64,000 nucleotides of DNA from Actinomycetota bacterium (lineage in GTDB: Bacteria; Actinomycetota; Acidimicrobiia; Acidimicrobiales; RAAP-2), in NCBI GenBank assembly GCA_029850535.1, contig JARCRU010000101.1, forward strand, positions 1-64,000, written 5' to 3'. Shown here piece by piece: positions 44,831 to 52,892 of the stretch. Both the position numbers and the translations under genes were made by a program. The notes under the pieces are model-generated. The model made no database searches. It worked only from the letters and a program-made list of their open reading frames with translations, and was not told where the DNA came from. Positions within the stretch are counted from its first letter, which is position 1. The number at the start of each line of letters is the position of its first letter.

Positions 44831-45373
44831 ATGTCTTCCGTTCTTGCCCGCCGGATACTCGAGGCCTGCCAGTTACAAGGTCAGTTCATTCTGCGCTCAG
44901 GAGTGGCCAGCACGGAGTACTTTGACAAGTACCTGTTCGAGTCCGACCCGGCGCTCTTGCTCGCCGTGGCGAACGCCATGGTCGACTTACTCGAACCCTG
45001 TGATGTCCTGGCCGGCATGGAGATGGGCGGTATACCCCTCGTCACCGTCTTATCGCAGGTCAGCGGTCTTCCCGCCGTCTTCGTACGCAAAACTCCGAAG
45101 GACTACGGCACCTGCAAGGCGGTTGAAGGCATCTCGGTACACGGCCTGCGCGTCGTCGCCGTGGAGGATGTCGTGACCACCGCCGGGGCACTTGTAGCTG
45201 GTTGCGAGGAACTCAGGGCAGCCGGGGCAACTGTCGATATGGCACTGTGCGCAATCGACCGGGATCAGGGTGGTGGCGCCGCGCTCGCCGCGCGCGGGGT
45301 CGTGTTGCGTGCGGCGGTCGAGCGATCCGAGTTTGACGAGATCCTCGAGCAAACCCAGAAGAGGGTCGAGTAG
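44831..45373 (+). CDS. pyrE: Orotate phosphoribosyltransferase-like protein
   Basis: A 180-residue type I phosphoribosyltransferase. The PRPP-binding motif is VVAVEDVVTTAGALVAGC (about 112-129). DVLAGMEMGGIPLVTVLSQ and the flexible-loop region FVRKTPKDYGTCKAVEG match orotate phosphoribosyltransferase, which makes OMP from orotate and PRPP. It stands alone inside the tRNA-Cys element, with no other pyrimidine gene nearby, so it may be an accessory copy or a base-salvage relative. ATG 44831 begins where family similarity begins; the longer open frame to 44627 is not conserved. The ribosome site is weak (GGGG very near the ATG). Confidence 0.8.
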   Translation: MSSVLARRILEACQLQGQFILRSGVASTEYFDKYLFESDPALLLAVANAMVDLLEPCDVLAGMEMGGIPLVTVLSQVSGLPAVFVRKTPKDYGTCKAVEGISVHGLRVVAVEDVVTTAGALVAGCEELRAAGATVDMALCAIDRDQGGGAALAARGVVLRAAVERSEFDEILEQTQKRVE

Positions 45374-45600
45374 GGCAGCCACATCGGGCATGCCCCATCT
45401 GTCTCAATACGCCAAGGCCGCCGGGTATCCGGGAGTCTCCGAATTGCCGGGGTGGTTCAAGTAATGATCGCGAGTACGGGTAGGCAAAAATCCACCAGAC
45501 CCCGCTGGGGTGAAATGCCTCATGCTGCGCGGTAGTTGTGCGAGCCGATGGACAGGTGGGGTCCCGCTTCAGCGTTTGCAAAACTGATGGGGTTGGCGGG

Positions 45601-46839
45601 TTAAGACACGTTTGCGGTGACGGTCACTTCGTAACCAAGTGATTCGATCCGGCGCTGGAGCCGCTTTGCCTCAATGGCTGGATCGTGTCGCTTGATGAAG
45701 TAGTCAGCTCCCGGATCCTCGTAGAGCGTGCCGTTGGTGAGCAGATGCCAAGTCACCGCCAGCATCGAATTCGCCACCGCGACAACCGCCTTGTTGGGCC
45801 CGCGGTGACGCGCGATCCGAATGTATTGGGCGGAGAAGTAGCTGCCCTTGACACGCACCGCGGCGTGCGCCGCCTCGATGAGGGATCGTCGAAGCCAGAT
45901 TCCACCTTTGCGAGTGCCCGCGGCGCGACGCTTGCCCGCGGACTCGTAGCTCGCAGGCGCCACTCCCGCCCAGGCGCACAGGTGACCTGGCGTCGGAAAC
46001 TGGCTCATGTCGACACCCATCTCGGCGATCAGGATCTGGGCGGTGATCTCCGAAATGCCGGTGATCGAGCACAAGATAGTGAACGCCGCCTCGTAAGGAG
46101 TGAGCATGCGTCTGATTTCCTCGGTGAGCGAGGCAATGGTCGCGTCGAGGTAACCAATGTGGTCGATGATCTCGCGGCTGACCGCGGCGTGGTGAGCACC
46201 GAAATGCCCACTGAGCGCCTCTTCAAGTTGGGGGATCTTTGCGCGCATCCGACTCTTGGCCATCTGGGCGAGAACCGCCGGATCTCGCTCTCCTTCGATC
46301 ATGGCCTCGATGATCTGCTTCGATGACTGGGACCACACTCCCGACGCCACCGAACTGAGCTTGATGCCGGCGTCTTGGAGCACCTTCTCCAGTCGCTGGA
46401 TCTGCTGGTTGCGCATGTCCACCTGGGTCTTCCGGTAGCGCGTCAACTCGCGTAGCTGGCGAATCTCGGTCGGCGGAATGAACGAAGGACGCACCATTCC
46501 GTGCGAGGCCACGTCGGCCAACCACTCGGCGTCGTTGAGGTCGGTCTTTCGACCGGGAACGTTCTTCACGTGCTGCGCGTTGCACAGCCACAGCTCATCG
46601 AAGCGGCCCTCGAGCGAGTAGTAGACGGGTTTCCAGTACACACCGGTGGCTTCCATGGCGATCGTGGTCACCGACGCCTCACTCAACCAATCGGCCAGTT
46701 CTCTCAGACCCTTGGTCGTAGTGGCGAAGGTTCCCTTCGTCAGAGCCACACGTCGACCCTGATGGTGGACTCGACAACAGGCCACCACGGTGTCACGGTG
46801 AATATCCAGACCCGCCACCTTGTCGCGGATCAGTTTCAT
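45601..46839 (-). CDS. IS110-family transposase
   Basis: A 412-residue DEDD transposase/recombinase. The N-terminal RuvC-like part has GLDIHRDTVVACC (Asp), IAMEATGVYW (Glu) and GRKTDLNDAEWLAD (two Asp). The C-terminal Tnp2 part has GHLCAWAGVAPASYESAGKR with the catalytic Ser region. Both parts look intact, and the ATG has a strong GGGAGGTGA site. IS110 elements lack terminal inverted repeats and use a bridge RNA from their non-coding end, so the element borders cannot be drawn here; candidate regions are 46840-47090 and 45374-45600. It sits between pyrE and tRNA-Cys and could have replaced the integrase. Confidence 0.93.
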   Translation of the reverse strand: MKLIRDKVAGLDIHRDTVVACCRVHHQGRRVALTKGTFATTTKGLRELADWLSEASVTTIAMEATGVYWKPVYYSLEGRFDELWLCNAQHVKNVPGRKTDLNDAEWLADVASHGMVRPSFIPPTEIRQLRELTRYRKTQVDMRNQQIQRLEKVLQDAGIKLSSVASGVWSQSSKQIIEAMIEGERDPAVLAQMAKSRMRAKIPQLEEALSGHFGAHHAAVSREIIDHIGYLDATIASLTEEIRRMLTPYEAAFTILCSITGISEITAQILIAEMGVDMSQFPTPGHLCAWAGVAPASYESAGKRRAAGTRKGGIWLRRSLIEAAHAAVRVKGSYFSAQYIRIARHRGPNKAVVAVANSMLAVTWHLLTNGTLYEDPGADYFIKRHDPAIEAKRLQRRIESLGYEVTVTANVS

Positions 46840-47093
46840 TGCTCACCTCCCTTGAATTATTGGAAGGCTGCCGGGCAATGGACCTGGCAAAGCGGATGCT
46901 GGGGTTCGTGCTCGTAGCGACAATCATTGGTTCCCATCAGTCCACGCGCCACACTGATTACGCACACTCGGTTGCAATCGGGGTTCGGCGACTGCGCCCG
47001 ACAGCCAACGTCAGCATTTCATTCATCGTGGGTGGCCTGCCACGCCATCAACACTCATTTCCGAAGAGCCGGATTTTACTCCGAGAGAAGTCC

Positions 47094-47114
47094 CAGAGGC
47101 AAGAGCAGAGGCAG
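47094..47114 (+). repeat. Arm-type repeat pair 3
   Basis: CAGAGGCAAG at 47094 and CAGAGGCAG at 47106, 12-bp period, 15 nt left of the CCA end of tRNA-Cys. Nearly identical to pair 2 in sequence and setting. Confidence 0.55.
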
Positions 47115-47128
47115 CATTACCCCGTTTC

Positions 47129-47202
47129 TGGAGGCGGCGTTGGGATTCGAACCCAAGTACGGGGCTTTGCAGGCCCCTGCCTAACCGCTCGGCCACGCCG
47201 CC
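47129..47202 (-). tRNA. tRNA-Cys(GCA)
   Basis: A full cloverleaf on the minus strand: acceptor GGCGGCG/CGCCGCC, anticodon stem GGGGC/GCCCC around CUGCAAA (anticodon GCA), T arm UGGG-UUCGAAU-CCCA, and discriminator U. CCA is encoded (47129-47131), unlike in the two tRNA-Val genes. It forms the right border of the putative integrative element, so its 3' half probably came with that element. Confidence 0.95.
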
Positions 47203-47227
47203 AGAACGACCATGCTACTCGCCCGCT

Positions 47228-47389
47228 CTACTTCTTCTTCATCACCAACCGCGCAATGAGGTAGACAGCCCCCACCACGATGACGACTTCAATGATCGTC
47301 TTGATGACACTCGTGAGTAGAGTCACCAATATCAGCGCCACGATGGCCGCGAGAATCACCCCGCCAATGGTTGCCTTCGTCTTATCCAC
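47228..47389 (-). CDS. Small membrane protein
   Basis: A 53-residue protein from GTG 47389 (VDKTKATIGG), preceded by GGAGAGAAGG. It has two adjoining hydrophobic stretches (about 7-25 and 29-46) and ends with the basic VMKKK. I do not recognise a family; the size and shape resemble small stress-linked membrane proteins. A longer frame to 47425 has a less likely start. It is divergent from the L,D-transpeptidase gene. Confidence 0.55.
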   Translation of the reverse strand: MDKTKATIGGVILAAIVALILVTLLTSVIKTIIEVVIVVGAVYLIARLVMKKK

Positions 47390-47457
47390 TCTCCACCTTC
47401 TCTCCTGACCCCAGCGTAGGAGCACGGAGACTCCCCGCTGGCATTAGGATACGGTGC

Positions 47458-48504
47458 ATGGCCAAAGTCCTGCAGCGCACAGTGGTTGTTGCCTCGTTGG
47501 CGACCTCAATGTTAGTGCCTCTCGCGTCGAGTTCACAGGCACAGACCCTCCAACAGGTCCACGCCACCAGCCAAGTGGCCACCCACCTCTCCTCGACGAT
47601 GCCCCTGGTTCGATTGAACTTCACCAGTCCCGTCAGCGCCACCAAATTGCCTGCTCTCAGGACGTACCCCGCACTCGCCACACGCTGGCAGCAGATCAGT
47701 GCGAGTGCGGTCCAAGCAGTGACGTTAGGTGCACCCACCCCCGCCGTGTCCTACACCCTTACTCTTCCGACCTCACTGCAATGCGGCAACACCTGCACCG
47801 TGACCGCGACCCACGTGATCCAGACGGCAGTCAACGTCAACGTCACTTGGGAAGACCAGTTACTAGCCGAACTCAACTATCTACCGGTTTCCTTCTCGCC
47901 CCTCGTCACCACATCGCTGAGTTCAGACCAAGTGCCGGGAGTCTTTAAGTGGCGCTTCGCTTCCCTACCGACGTCGCTGAGTTCGCAGTGGAGCGTGGGC
48001 ACCGACAACATGATCGTGCACGGTGCATTAATGAACTTCCAAAATATCCATTCTCTGCCCGCGACGGGCGAGATCGATCCAGTGACGTGGAATGCCTTGG
48101 TCAGTGCCGTTGACGCACATCAGATGGACCCCGCGACGTACAACTACGTGGACGTGGTCGAATCCTCTCCCGAGACCATGACGTTGTACTTGAACGGCGT
48201 CGCCAAGTTCCGCTCGCTCGTCAACACCGGTATCCCCCAGTCCATTACTGCACTGGGTACCTACCCGGTGTACCTGCGCTACACCACCCAGACCATGAGT
48301 GGCACTAATCCCAACGGCACTCACTACTCGGATCCCGGTATCCCGTGGGTCTCATACTTCAACGGCGGTGACGCATTACACGGATTCATTCGTGCCTCCT
48401 ACGGTTACCCGCAGAGCCTGGGTTGCGTGGAAATGCCCTTCGCGGCCGCGGGGACCGTGTGGCCACACACACCCATTGGCACGCTGGTGACTGTTCGCTC
48501 CTAG
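47458..48504 (+). CDS. Secreted L,D-transpeptidase (YkuD domain)
   Basis: A 348-residue exported cell-wall enzyme. The signal peptide is about residues 1-28 (RTVVVASLATSMLVPLASSS, cut near AQA). The catalytic YkuD domain is at the C terminus: HGFIRASYGYPQSLGCVEMP holds the catalytic Cys in SLGC with the upstream His, and the region before it (SVGTDNMIVHGALMNFQ, GEIDPVTWNAL) looks like a peptidoglycan-binding helical repeat. It would form 3-3 cross-links or attach proteins to peptidoglycan. An intervening pair of cysteines (CGNTC) may form a disulfide. ATG 47458 directly precedes the signal; earlier frame is noise. Confidence 0.87.
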   Translation: MAKVLQRTVVVASLATSMLVPLASSSQAQTLQQVHATSQVATHLSSTMPLVRLNFTSPVSATKLPALRTYPALATRWQQISASAVQAVTLGAPTPAVSYTLTLPTSLQCGNTCTVTATHVIQTAVNVNVTWEDQLLAELNYLPVSFSPLVTTSLSSDQVPGVFKWRFASLPTSLSSQWSVGTDNMIVHGALMNFQNIHSLPATGEIDPVTWNALVSAVDAHQMDPATYNYVDVVESSPETMTLYLNGVAKFRSLVNTGIPQSITALGTYPVYLRYTTQTMSGTNPNGTHYSDPGIPWVSYFNGGDALHGFIRASYGYPQSLGCVEMPFAAAGTVWPHTPIGTLVTVRS

Positions 48505-49832
48505 GGCGACGTGTCGGGTCCGAAAGCGTGACTCCCGCGCTGACGTTCAATTCGAAGCCCTCGCTCGTCAAGGTCGGCAGCCACCCCCACCGAGTTGTTT
48601 CCAAAACGGCGCCGGATGTCGTCGAGAGCATCACGCAACGATTCTGAAGAAACTTGGTGCTCTCGAGACAACTCAATCGCCTCGCCTCGACCACCCGCAG
48701 GAGCATCGACATCGAAACTCAATTGCACCTGATTGTTGACTCGTTCGAGGAGTGACGAGGCGTAGAGACCAAGCAGTCGCACTGGTCGGGACACCTCCGC
48801 GCTGCGTACCAGAGCTTGAGCAACCGCTGTCAGTGCACCTTCGTCATCCACACCGAAGGGTAACGTTTGCGAGCGCGACGTGACCTGAAGATCGTCGAAC
48901 TTCACCACGATGCTCACCGTCCGAGCCACTCGACTCTGTGCGCGCAGACCTCGGGCAACTATTCCGGCGTGGTGGCGGCACTTCTCGAGAACCTCGTTAA
49001 CGTTAGTGAGCGAGTGAGCGAATGTCTCGTCATGACCGAGTGACTTCAACTCGCGACTCGACTCGACGGTGCGCTCGTCCTCTCCGCGAGCGTAGGCGAG
49101 TAGTGTCGTGGCCATTGACGCACCGAGATGGCGGGCCAATGAAGCTTCATCCACTTTGCCCAGGTCGCGAACCCATCGCAGTCCCAATTGATGAAGTTTT
49201 GCCGCCGTCTGCGGACCAACGCCCCACAGTGCCCGCACTGGCAGCTTCGCCAACCACTCTGCCTCCAGTGATCGGCTCACCCACACCACCCCGTCGCCCT
49301 CAACCAAACCTCGATCCACCACTTGCGGCTTGGACTGCTTGGACGCGAGCTTGGCGAAGAGTTTGTTGCGTCCCAGACCAATTCCGCACTCGAGTAGAAG
49401 TTCATCGCGGATGCGCTGACGCAGACCCCACGCCGCTTCTAATGGTCGCACCCCGAGACGGCGTAACCCGCGCAGGTCGGCGAAGACCTCATCCAGGCCA
49501 AGTGGCTCGAAGTCGGGAGTCAAGTCATTCACCACCTGATGGAATCGTTTCGAATACTCCTCGTAGCGGGCGAATCGACCAGGAAGGATGATCAAATCTG
49601 GACAGAGCCTCAGCGCCAGCGCCGACGGCATGGCACTCCTCACACCGTGGCGTCGGGCTTCGTAGCTCGCGCTCGCAATCACCCCACGTTGCGAGCTGCC
49701 GCCGACGCACACGGGGCGACCACGCAAAGTCGGATCGTCAAGGACCTCGACCGACGCAAAAAAGGCGTCGAGATCCACGTGTAAAATTGGGGCATCCTCG
49801 AGCGAGGGTGACTCAGCCGGAGAGTTCGACAC
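48501..49832 (-). CDS. dinB: DNA polymerase IV
   Basis: A 443-residue Y-family translesion polymerase. The palm acids are in ILHVDLDAFFASVEV and EPLGLDEVFADLRG. The thumb/HhH is in KLPVRALWGVGPQTAAKLHQLG, and the little finger follows to about 375. There is an unusual further C-terminal extension of about 60 residues. The GTG start at 49832 overlaps the deacetylase gene by 20 bp; the open frame runs to 49901 but is not conserved. It is the last gene of a four-gene run that begins behind two LexA boxes, so it is likely SOS induced. Confidence 0.9.
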   Translation of the reverse strand: MSNSPAESPSLEDAPILHVDLDAFFASVEVLDDPTLRGRPVCVGGSSQRGVIASASYEARRHGVRSAMPSALALRLCPDLIILPGRFARYEEYSKRFHQVVNDLTPDFEPLGLDEVFADLRGLRRLGVRPLEAAWGLRQRIRDELLLECGIGLGRNKLFAKLASKQSKPQVVDRGLVEGDGVVWVSRSLEAEWLAKLPVRALWGVGPQTAAKLHQLGLRWVRDLGKVDEASLARHLGASMATTLLAYARGEDERTVESSRELKSLGHDETFAHSLTNVNEVLEKCRHHAGIVARGLRAQSRVARTVSIVVKFDDLQVTSRSQTLPFGVDDEGALTAVAQALVRSAEVSRPVRLLGLYASSLLERVNNQVQLSFDVDAPAGGRGEAIELSREHQVSSESLRDALDDIRRRFGNNSVGVAADLDERGLRIERQRGSHAFGPDTSP

Positions 49833-50520
49833 TGCGAAAAGCCTCAGCGTACGAGAGACCCAGTGCACGACCAGCCTGGGCAGCTCGTCCGCGCACCACA
49901 TCGCTCACTCCTTCTGCGTCGTCACCCGTCTGCGAGTGGTGTGCGAGCACCGCCTTGACCTTCACGTCAATACTCGAGGCAACGTCGATGGCAACATCAG
50001 GTTCGTGCGTTCCGCTTAAGAGCAGCCACTTCACCTGATGTGCGTCTCCCTGCTCCGGGTAATAGAGCGGCATCGCCGCTGCGGGGGCTACCGCATCCAA
50101 TAGTGCCCAGCCCGTCTCGCGATGGTCGCGATGATTGACGTACACCCCGCCGAAGAACGTTGCGGTCGGATCGGGACCGAGGACCACGTCGGGTCGGACT
50201 CCACGAATGAGACCCACCAACGTAGCGCGCAATTCATCGCTATTGGTGACATTTCCATCGGGCACCTCGAGAACGTGGACCTCACTCACCCCAATCAGGT
50301 CGGCGGCCAACTGCAGTTCGGCGCGACGTACTTCCCGCAGGCGATCGGGGGTCGTCTGCGGTCCGTGCGCCCCCTTGGAACCATCGCACACCACTACCAG
50401 ATGTAACGACGAACCTTGCGAGGCCCAGAGGGCCATGACGCCACCCGCCGCGACGTCAGCGTCATCGGGGTGAGCGTAGACCGCCATGGCAACGCGGGGA
50501 CGCAGACTCAGGCTCCTCAT
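49813..50520 (-). CDS. LmbE/PIG-L family N-deacetylase
   Basis: A 235-residue zinc deacetylase of the family of MshB (mycothiol synthesis), Mca and PIG-L. The metal motif YAHPDDADVAAGG is near the N terminus (about 15-27), and the further His ligand is in VNHRDHRETGWALLDA. At 235 residues it is shorter than MshB (about 300), so another GlcNAc-type substrate is possible. It sits 3 nt after nrdR and overlaps dinB, an unexpected position for a sugar deacetylase within an SOS operon. Confidence 0.87.
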   Translation of the reverse strand: MRSLSLRPRVAMAVYAHPDDADVAAGGVMALWASQGSSLHLVVVCDGSKGAHGPQTTPDRLREVRRAELQLAADLIGVSEVHVLEVPDGNVTNSDELRATLVGLIRGVRPDVVLGPDPTATFFGGVYVNHRDHRETGWALLDAVAPAAAMPLYYPEQGDAHQVKWLLLSGTHEPDVAIDVASSIDVKVKAVLAHHSQTGDDAEGVSDVVRGRAAQAGRALGLSYAEAFRSVELSG

Positions 50521-50523
50521 CGA

Positions 50524-50994
50524 TCAACTCCGCAGTTTAGGAGCTGTCGTCTTCACCAAATTTCCAATCTCGCGTGCAAAATCGTCGGCGTCGGCGAAAC
50601 CCTTGTACACCGAGGCGAATCGAACGTACGCCACGTCATCAACGTCGCGGAGTGTCTCCAAGGTTGCCATTCCCACTTCTTCGCTCGTGACGTCACGGTT
50701 GAGTAGACGCATCGCCTCCTCCACCGACTCGGCAATGGCATCCAAACGAACATCGTCAACTGGACGATTCTTGCAGGCCGACCGGATGCCTGAGAGTATC
50801 TTCGAACGTTCAAATGGCTCACGATCTCCTGAACGCTTCGTCACGTAGAGACCAACCTCCTCGATCCGCTCAAAAGTGGTGTACCGATGATTACAGGCCG
50901 AACACTCCCGTCGACGCCGAATAGCCACTCCGTCTTCGGCAAGGCGTGAGTCCACCACTCGATCATCATCAGCAGAGCAAAAGGGGCATCGCAC
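50524..50994 (-). CDS. nrdR: Transcriptional repressor NrdR
   Basis: A 156-residue repressor of ribonucleotide reductase genes. The zinc ribbon is MRCPFCSADDDRVVDSR with the second pair in RECSACNHRYTTFE; the ATP-cone domain follows (VTKRSGDREPFERSKILSGI to about 135). It senses ATP/dATP and binds NrdR boxes upstream of nrd genes. The length and order match the family. It lies 31 nt after the LysM gene, the usual neighbour in actinobacteria. Confidence 0.96.
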   Translation of the reverse strand: MRCPFCSADDDRVVDSRLAEDGVAIRRRRECSACNHRYTTFERIEEVGLYVTKRSGDREPFERSKILSGIRSACKNRPVDDVRLDAIAESVEEAMRLLNRDVTSEEVGMATLETLRDVDDVAYVRFASVYKGFADADDFAREIGNLVKTTAPKLRS

Positions 50995-51025
50995 GTCATC
51001 AGGCTACACCGAAAGACCTTAAATA

Positions 51026-51463
51026 CTAAGGAACGAGAACGTTCTCGCCGGCGACAACGACGTGTGAATGTAGTTCAGCCACCAGAGCTCGCACCGCCAA
51101 TGTGGGGTCAACCGGATTGAGCAGTCGGGCAATTGTGTCAACGGTGTCGCCGGGCTGGACCACGTACACCATCCCCGACGAGAGAGTTGACCCAGTGGCG
51201 AGATCAGTCGACAGGCCCACTCCATTAGTGCCGCCAAACGCGTGTCCGGGCCACGCCAACAACACCATGCTGACCACCACGACGGCCACTAGGGCGCTGC
51301 GACGGCGACGGGCCTTCATGCGAGCACGTGCGGCCCGGCGATTCGCCACGAGTGGACCACGACGAAACGGCATCGACTCGTCGGGCGTTACCACCAGGCG
51401 CAGGGCCGGTCGGATCGAATCGTTGAACGAGTACTGCCCGGGGAACATCTCTACAGCAGCCAT
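51026..51463 (-). CDS. LysM-domain membrane protein, SOS division-inhibitor type
   Basis: A 145-residue protein with a basic cytoplasmic N terminus (about 1-55), one membrane helix (about 56-73) and one outer LysM domain (about 98-143; YVVQPGDTVDTIARLL) that binds peptidoglycan. Gene order LysM-nrdR and two LexA boxes just upstream match the actinobacterial SOS genes such as DivS of Corynebacterium and Rv2719c, and recall YneA of Bacillus. These delay cell division during DNA damage. The division role is inferred from context. Confidence 0.85.
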   Translation of the reverse strand: MAAVEMFPGQYSFNDSIRPALRLVVTPDESMPFRRGPLVANRRAARARMKARRRRSALVAVVVVSMVLLAWPGHAFGGTNGVGLSTDLATGSTLSSGMVYVVQPGDTVDTIARLLNPVDPTLAVRALVAELHSHVVVAGENVLVP

Positions 51464-51488
51464 CTACTTCTCCCTCTTGTCATTCGAA

Positions 51489-51526
51489 CGAACACTTGTT
51501 CGTAAGTATAGGCGAACACGTGTTCG
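51489..51526 (-). promoter_or_regulatory. Two LexA boxes upstream of the SOS operon
   Basis: Two perfect palindromes, CGAACACTTGTTCG (51489-51502) and CGAACACGTGTTCG (51513-51526), 24 bp apart and 26 bp before the LysM gene start. They match the CGAAC-N4-GTTCG core of actinobacterial LexA sites, and the same core precedes lexA in this window. Confidence 0.9.
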
Positions 51527-51536
51527 TATGCAATAC

Positions 51537-52892
51537 CTACATTGTTAGGCAATCCCCACTTCGCAACCGCCGCAGTTCGCGACCTACACGGCCAAACGTT
51601 CCCCCCGTGCTCTTTCGCCCCCGAAGGGCCAACTCCACTTCACCCAGAGTTGCGACCAGTTGTATACGGTGCCGCATCACCAGCGAGGCACACTCTACGG
51701 AGAGTCTGTGACATGGATGATCGTGAGAGTCGGTCACCTGTCCATCGGTCACCCACACAATGGGCTCATCTCGACGTACTCGTCCGACGGCCCAGCGCAA
51801 CACTGGACCATCCACCCCGTTGCCAATGTTCCCCGGTCGCGGCACCCTCGCCACGCGTCCGTCCTGTGCCAGGATCCACGCGTTCGGCGACGTTCCTTGG
51901 TCCCCTGGTCGGTGGCTGTACCCCACGATTAATGCGTCGGGTGCGGCGCTGAGCATCCTGTCAATCTCCGCGATACCAACGTCCATCGAACCCGATTGAT
52001 CAATGACGACTACTCCCCCACCCGATCCCCTGCGGCGAGTGAACGCCCGCTGGTAAGGATCGGTGAGCAGTCGGCTGGGGTAGCGCATCACCGTGCCGGT
52101 GATCGACGGACTCGACCGGCGTCGCAGAGGGCGGCGCCGACGTGTCACGTATTCCAGCGTCTGATCGAAGACCAAGGGTGCGAATGCCATGCTGGGTGCC
52201 CGTCGTGAACCTGCTTCGAGTGATCGACGAAAAACGCGAAGTGTATCGGGCGAATCGGGAGCGGCGGCCCCCATCGAACGACTCAGAAGTTTGGCAATGA
52301 CAACTGTCACCTCAACGAATCCACCCGGAAATCCCTCGGCATTGATTTCCGTATCGCCGAGACGAGACGGCTCCATGGACATCACCACGTCCCCCACACG
52401 CTTCTTCAGTGCACGAAATGCCGACGGCCACGAGGGCTGACGTGATCGCACCCCCTTGACGAAGGGCAACTCTCCACCCGTTCCCAAGACCGCGAGGAAG
52501 AAACAGACTGCCTCACCCCATTGATTGGTCTCGGCCAGTCGTTGTCCCCCCAGTCGCTCTGTTCCGTCGCAGAGCAGCGCGACATCAAAACCGAGTTTGT
52601 GCAGCAGATGATTCACCCGAAACTCTTCAGCACACTCGAGGGCTCGGGGAGACAACTCGAAATCGATAGGTGTGTGCTCGGAGAGATAAGGGCTCACTCG
52701 GATGTGCATCAATTCGTGAGCGCGCACGACTCGCGACGTAGGGTCGTGGCCATGGGGAATCCGCAGAATGCGTTCGCTGAGGTTGCAACTCGCACCCCCG
52801 CGCGTCGCCGAGCCCAGTTCGACACTCCACGCGCCCTGTTCAAAGCCATCGCGACGACCATGGATGAGTTCGGGGTACGCGGTCACCCTCAC
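51537..52892 (-). CDS. Protein with HExxH metallopeptidase-like and VWA domains
   Basis: A 451-residue soluble protein. The N-terminal part has a zinc-peptidase-like HELMH (about 59-63) and a further Glu in ALECAEEFRVNHLLHKLG (about 87-104), as expected for a gluzincin-like site. The C-terminal part is a von Willebrand A domain with the MIDAS DQSGS in GVVVIDQSGSMDVGI (about 295-309) and VWVTDGQVTD. It overlaps the MoxR-like ATPase gene by 4 bp, so it is the VWA partner of that ATPase. What it cuts or assembles is unknown. Confidence 0.8.
   Translation of the reverse strand: MRVTAYPELIHGRRDGFEQGAWSVELGSATRGGASCNLSERILRIPHGHDPTSRVVRAHELMHIRVSPYLSEHTPIDFELSPRALECAEEFRVNHLLHKLGFDVALLCDGTERLGGQRLAETNQWGEAVCFFLAVLGTGGELPFVKGVRSRQPSWPSAFRALKKRVGDVVMSMEPSRLGDTEINAEGFPGGFVEVTVVIAKLLSRSMGAAAPDSPDTLRVFRRSLEAGSRRAPSMAFAPLVFDQTLEYVTRRRRPLRRRSSPSITGTVMRYPSRLLTDPYQRAFTRRRGSGGGVVVIDQSGSMDVGIAEIDRMLSAAPDALIVGYSHRPGDQGTSPNAWILAQDGRVARVPRPGNIGNGVDGPVLRWAVGRVRRDEPIVWVTDGQVTDSHDHPCHRLSVECASLVMRHRIQLVATLGEVELALRGRKSTGGTFGRVGRELRRLRSGDCLTM

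Larger units (their letters stand above)
41693..47131. mobile_element. Small integrative element in the 3' end of tRNA-Cys
   Basis: The stretch is bounded by an intact tRNA-Cys on the right (47129-47202) and a displaced 3' half of a tRNA-Cys on the left, both in the same orientation. This is the usual mark of a tyrosine-integrase element that restores the tRNA with its own 3' end. The intact tRNA encodes CCA, unlike the other tRNAs here and the displaced half, which fits a foreign 3' half. The cargo is VapBC, two paralogous membrane proteins, an orphan pyrE and an IS110 transposase. No integrase gene is visible, so the element is probably fixed or depends on another one. The end points are estimated to within tens of bases. 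Confidence 0.7.
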
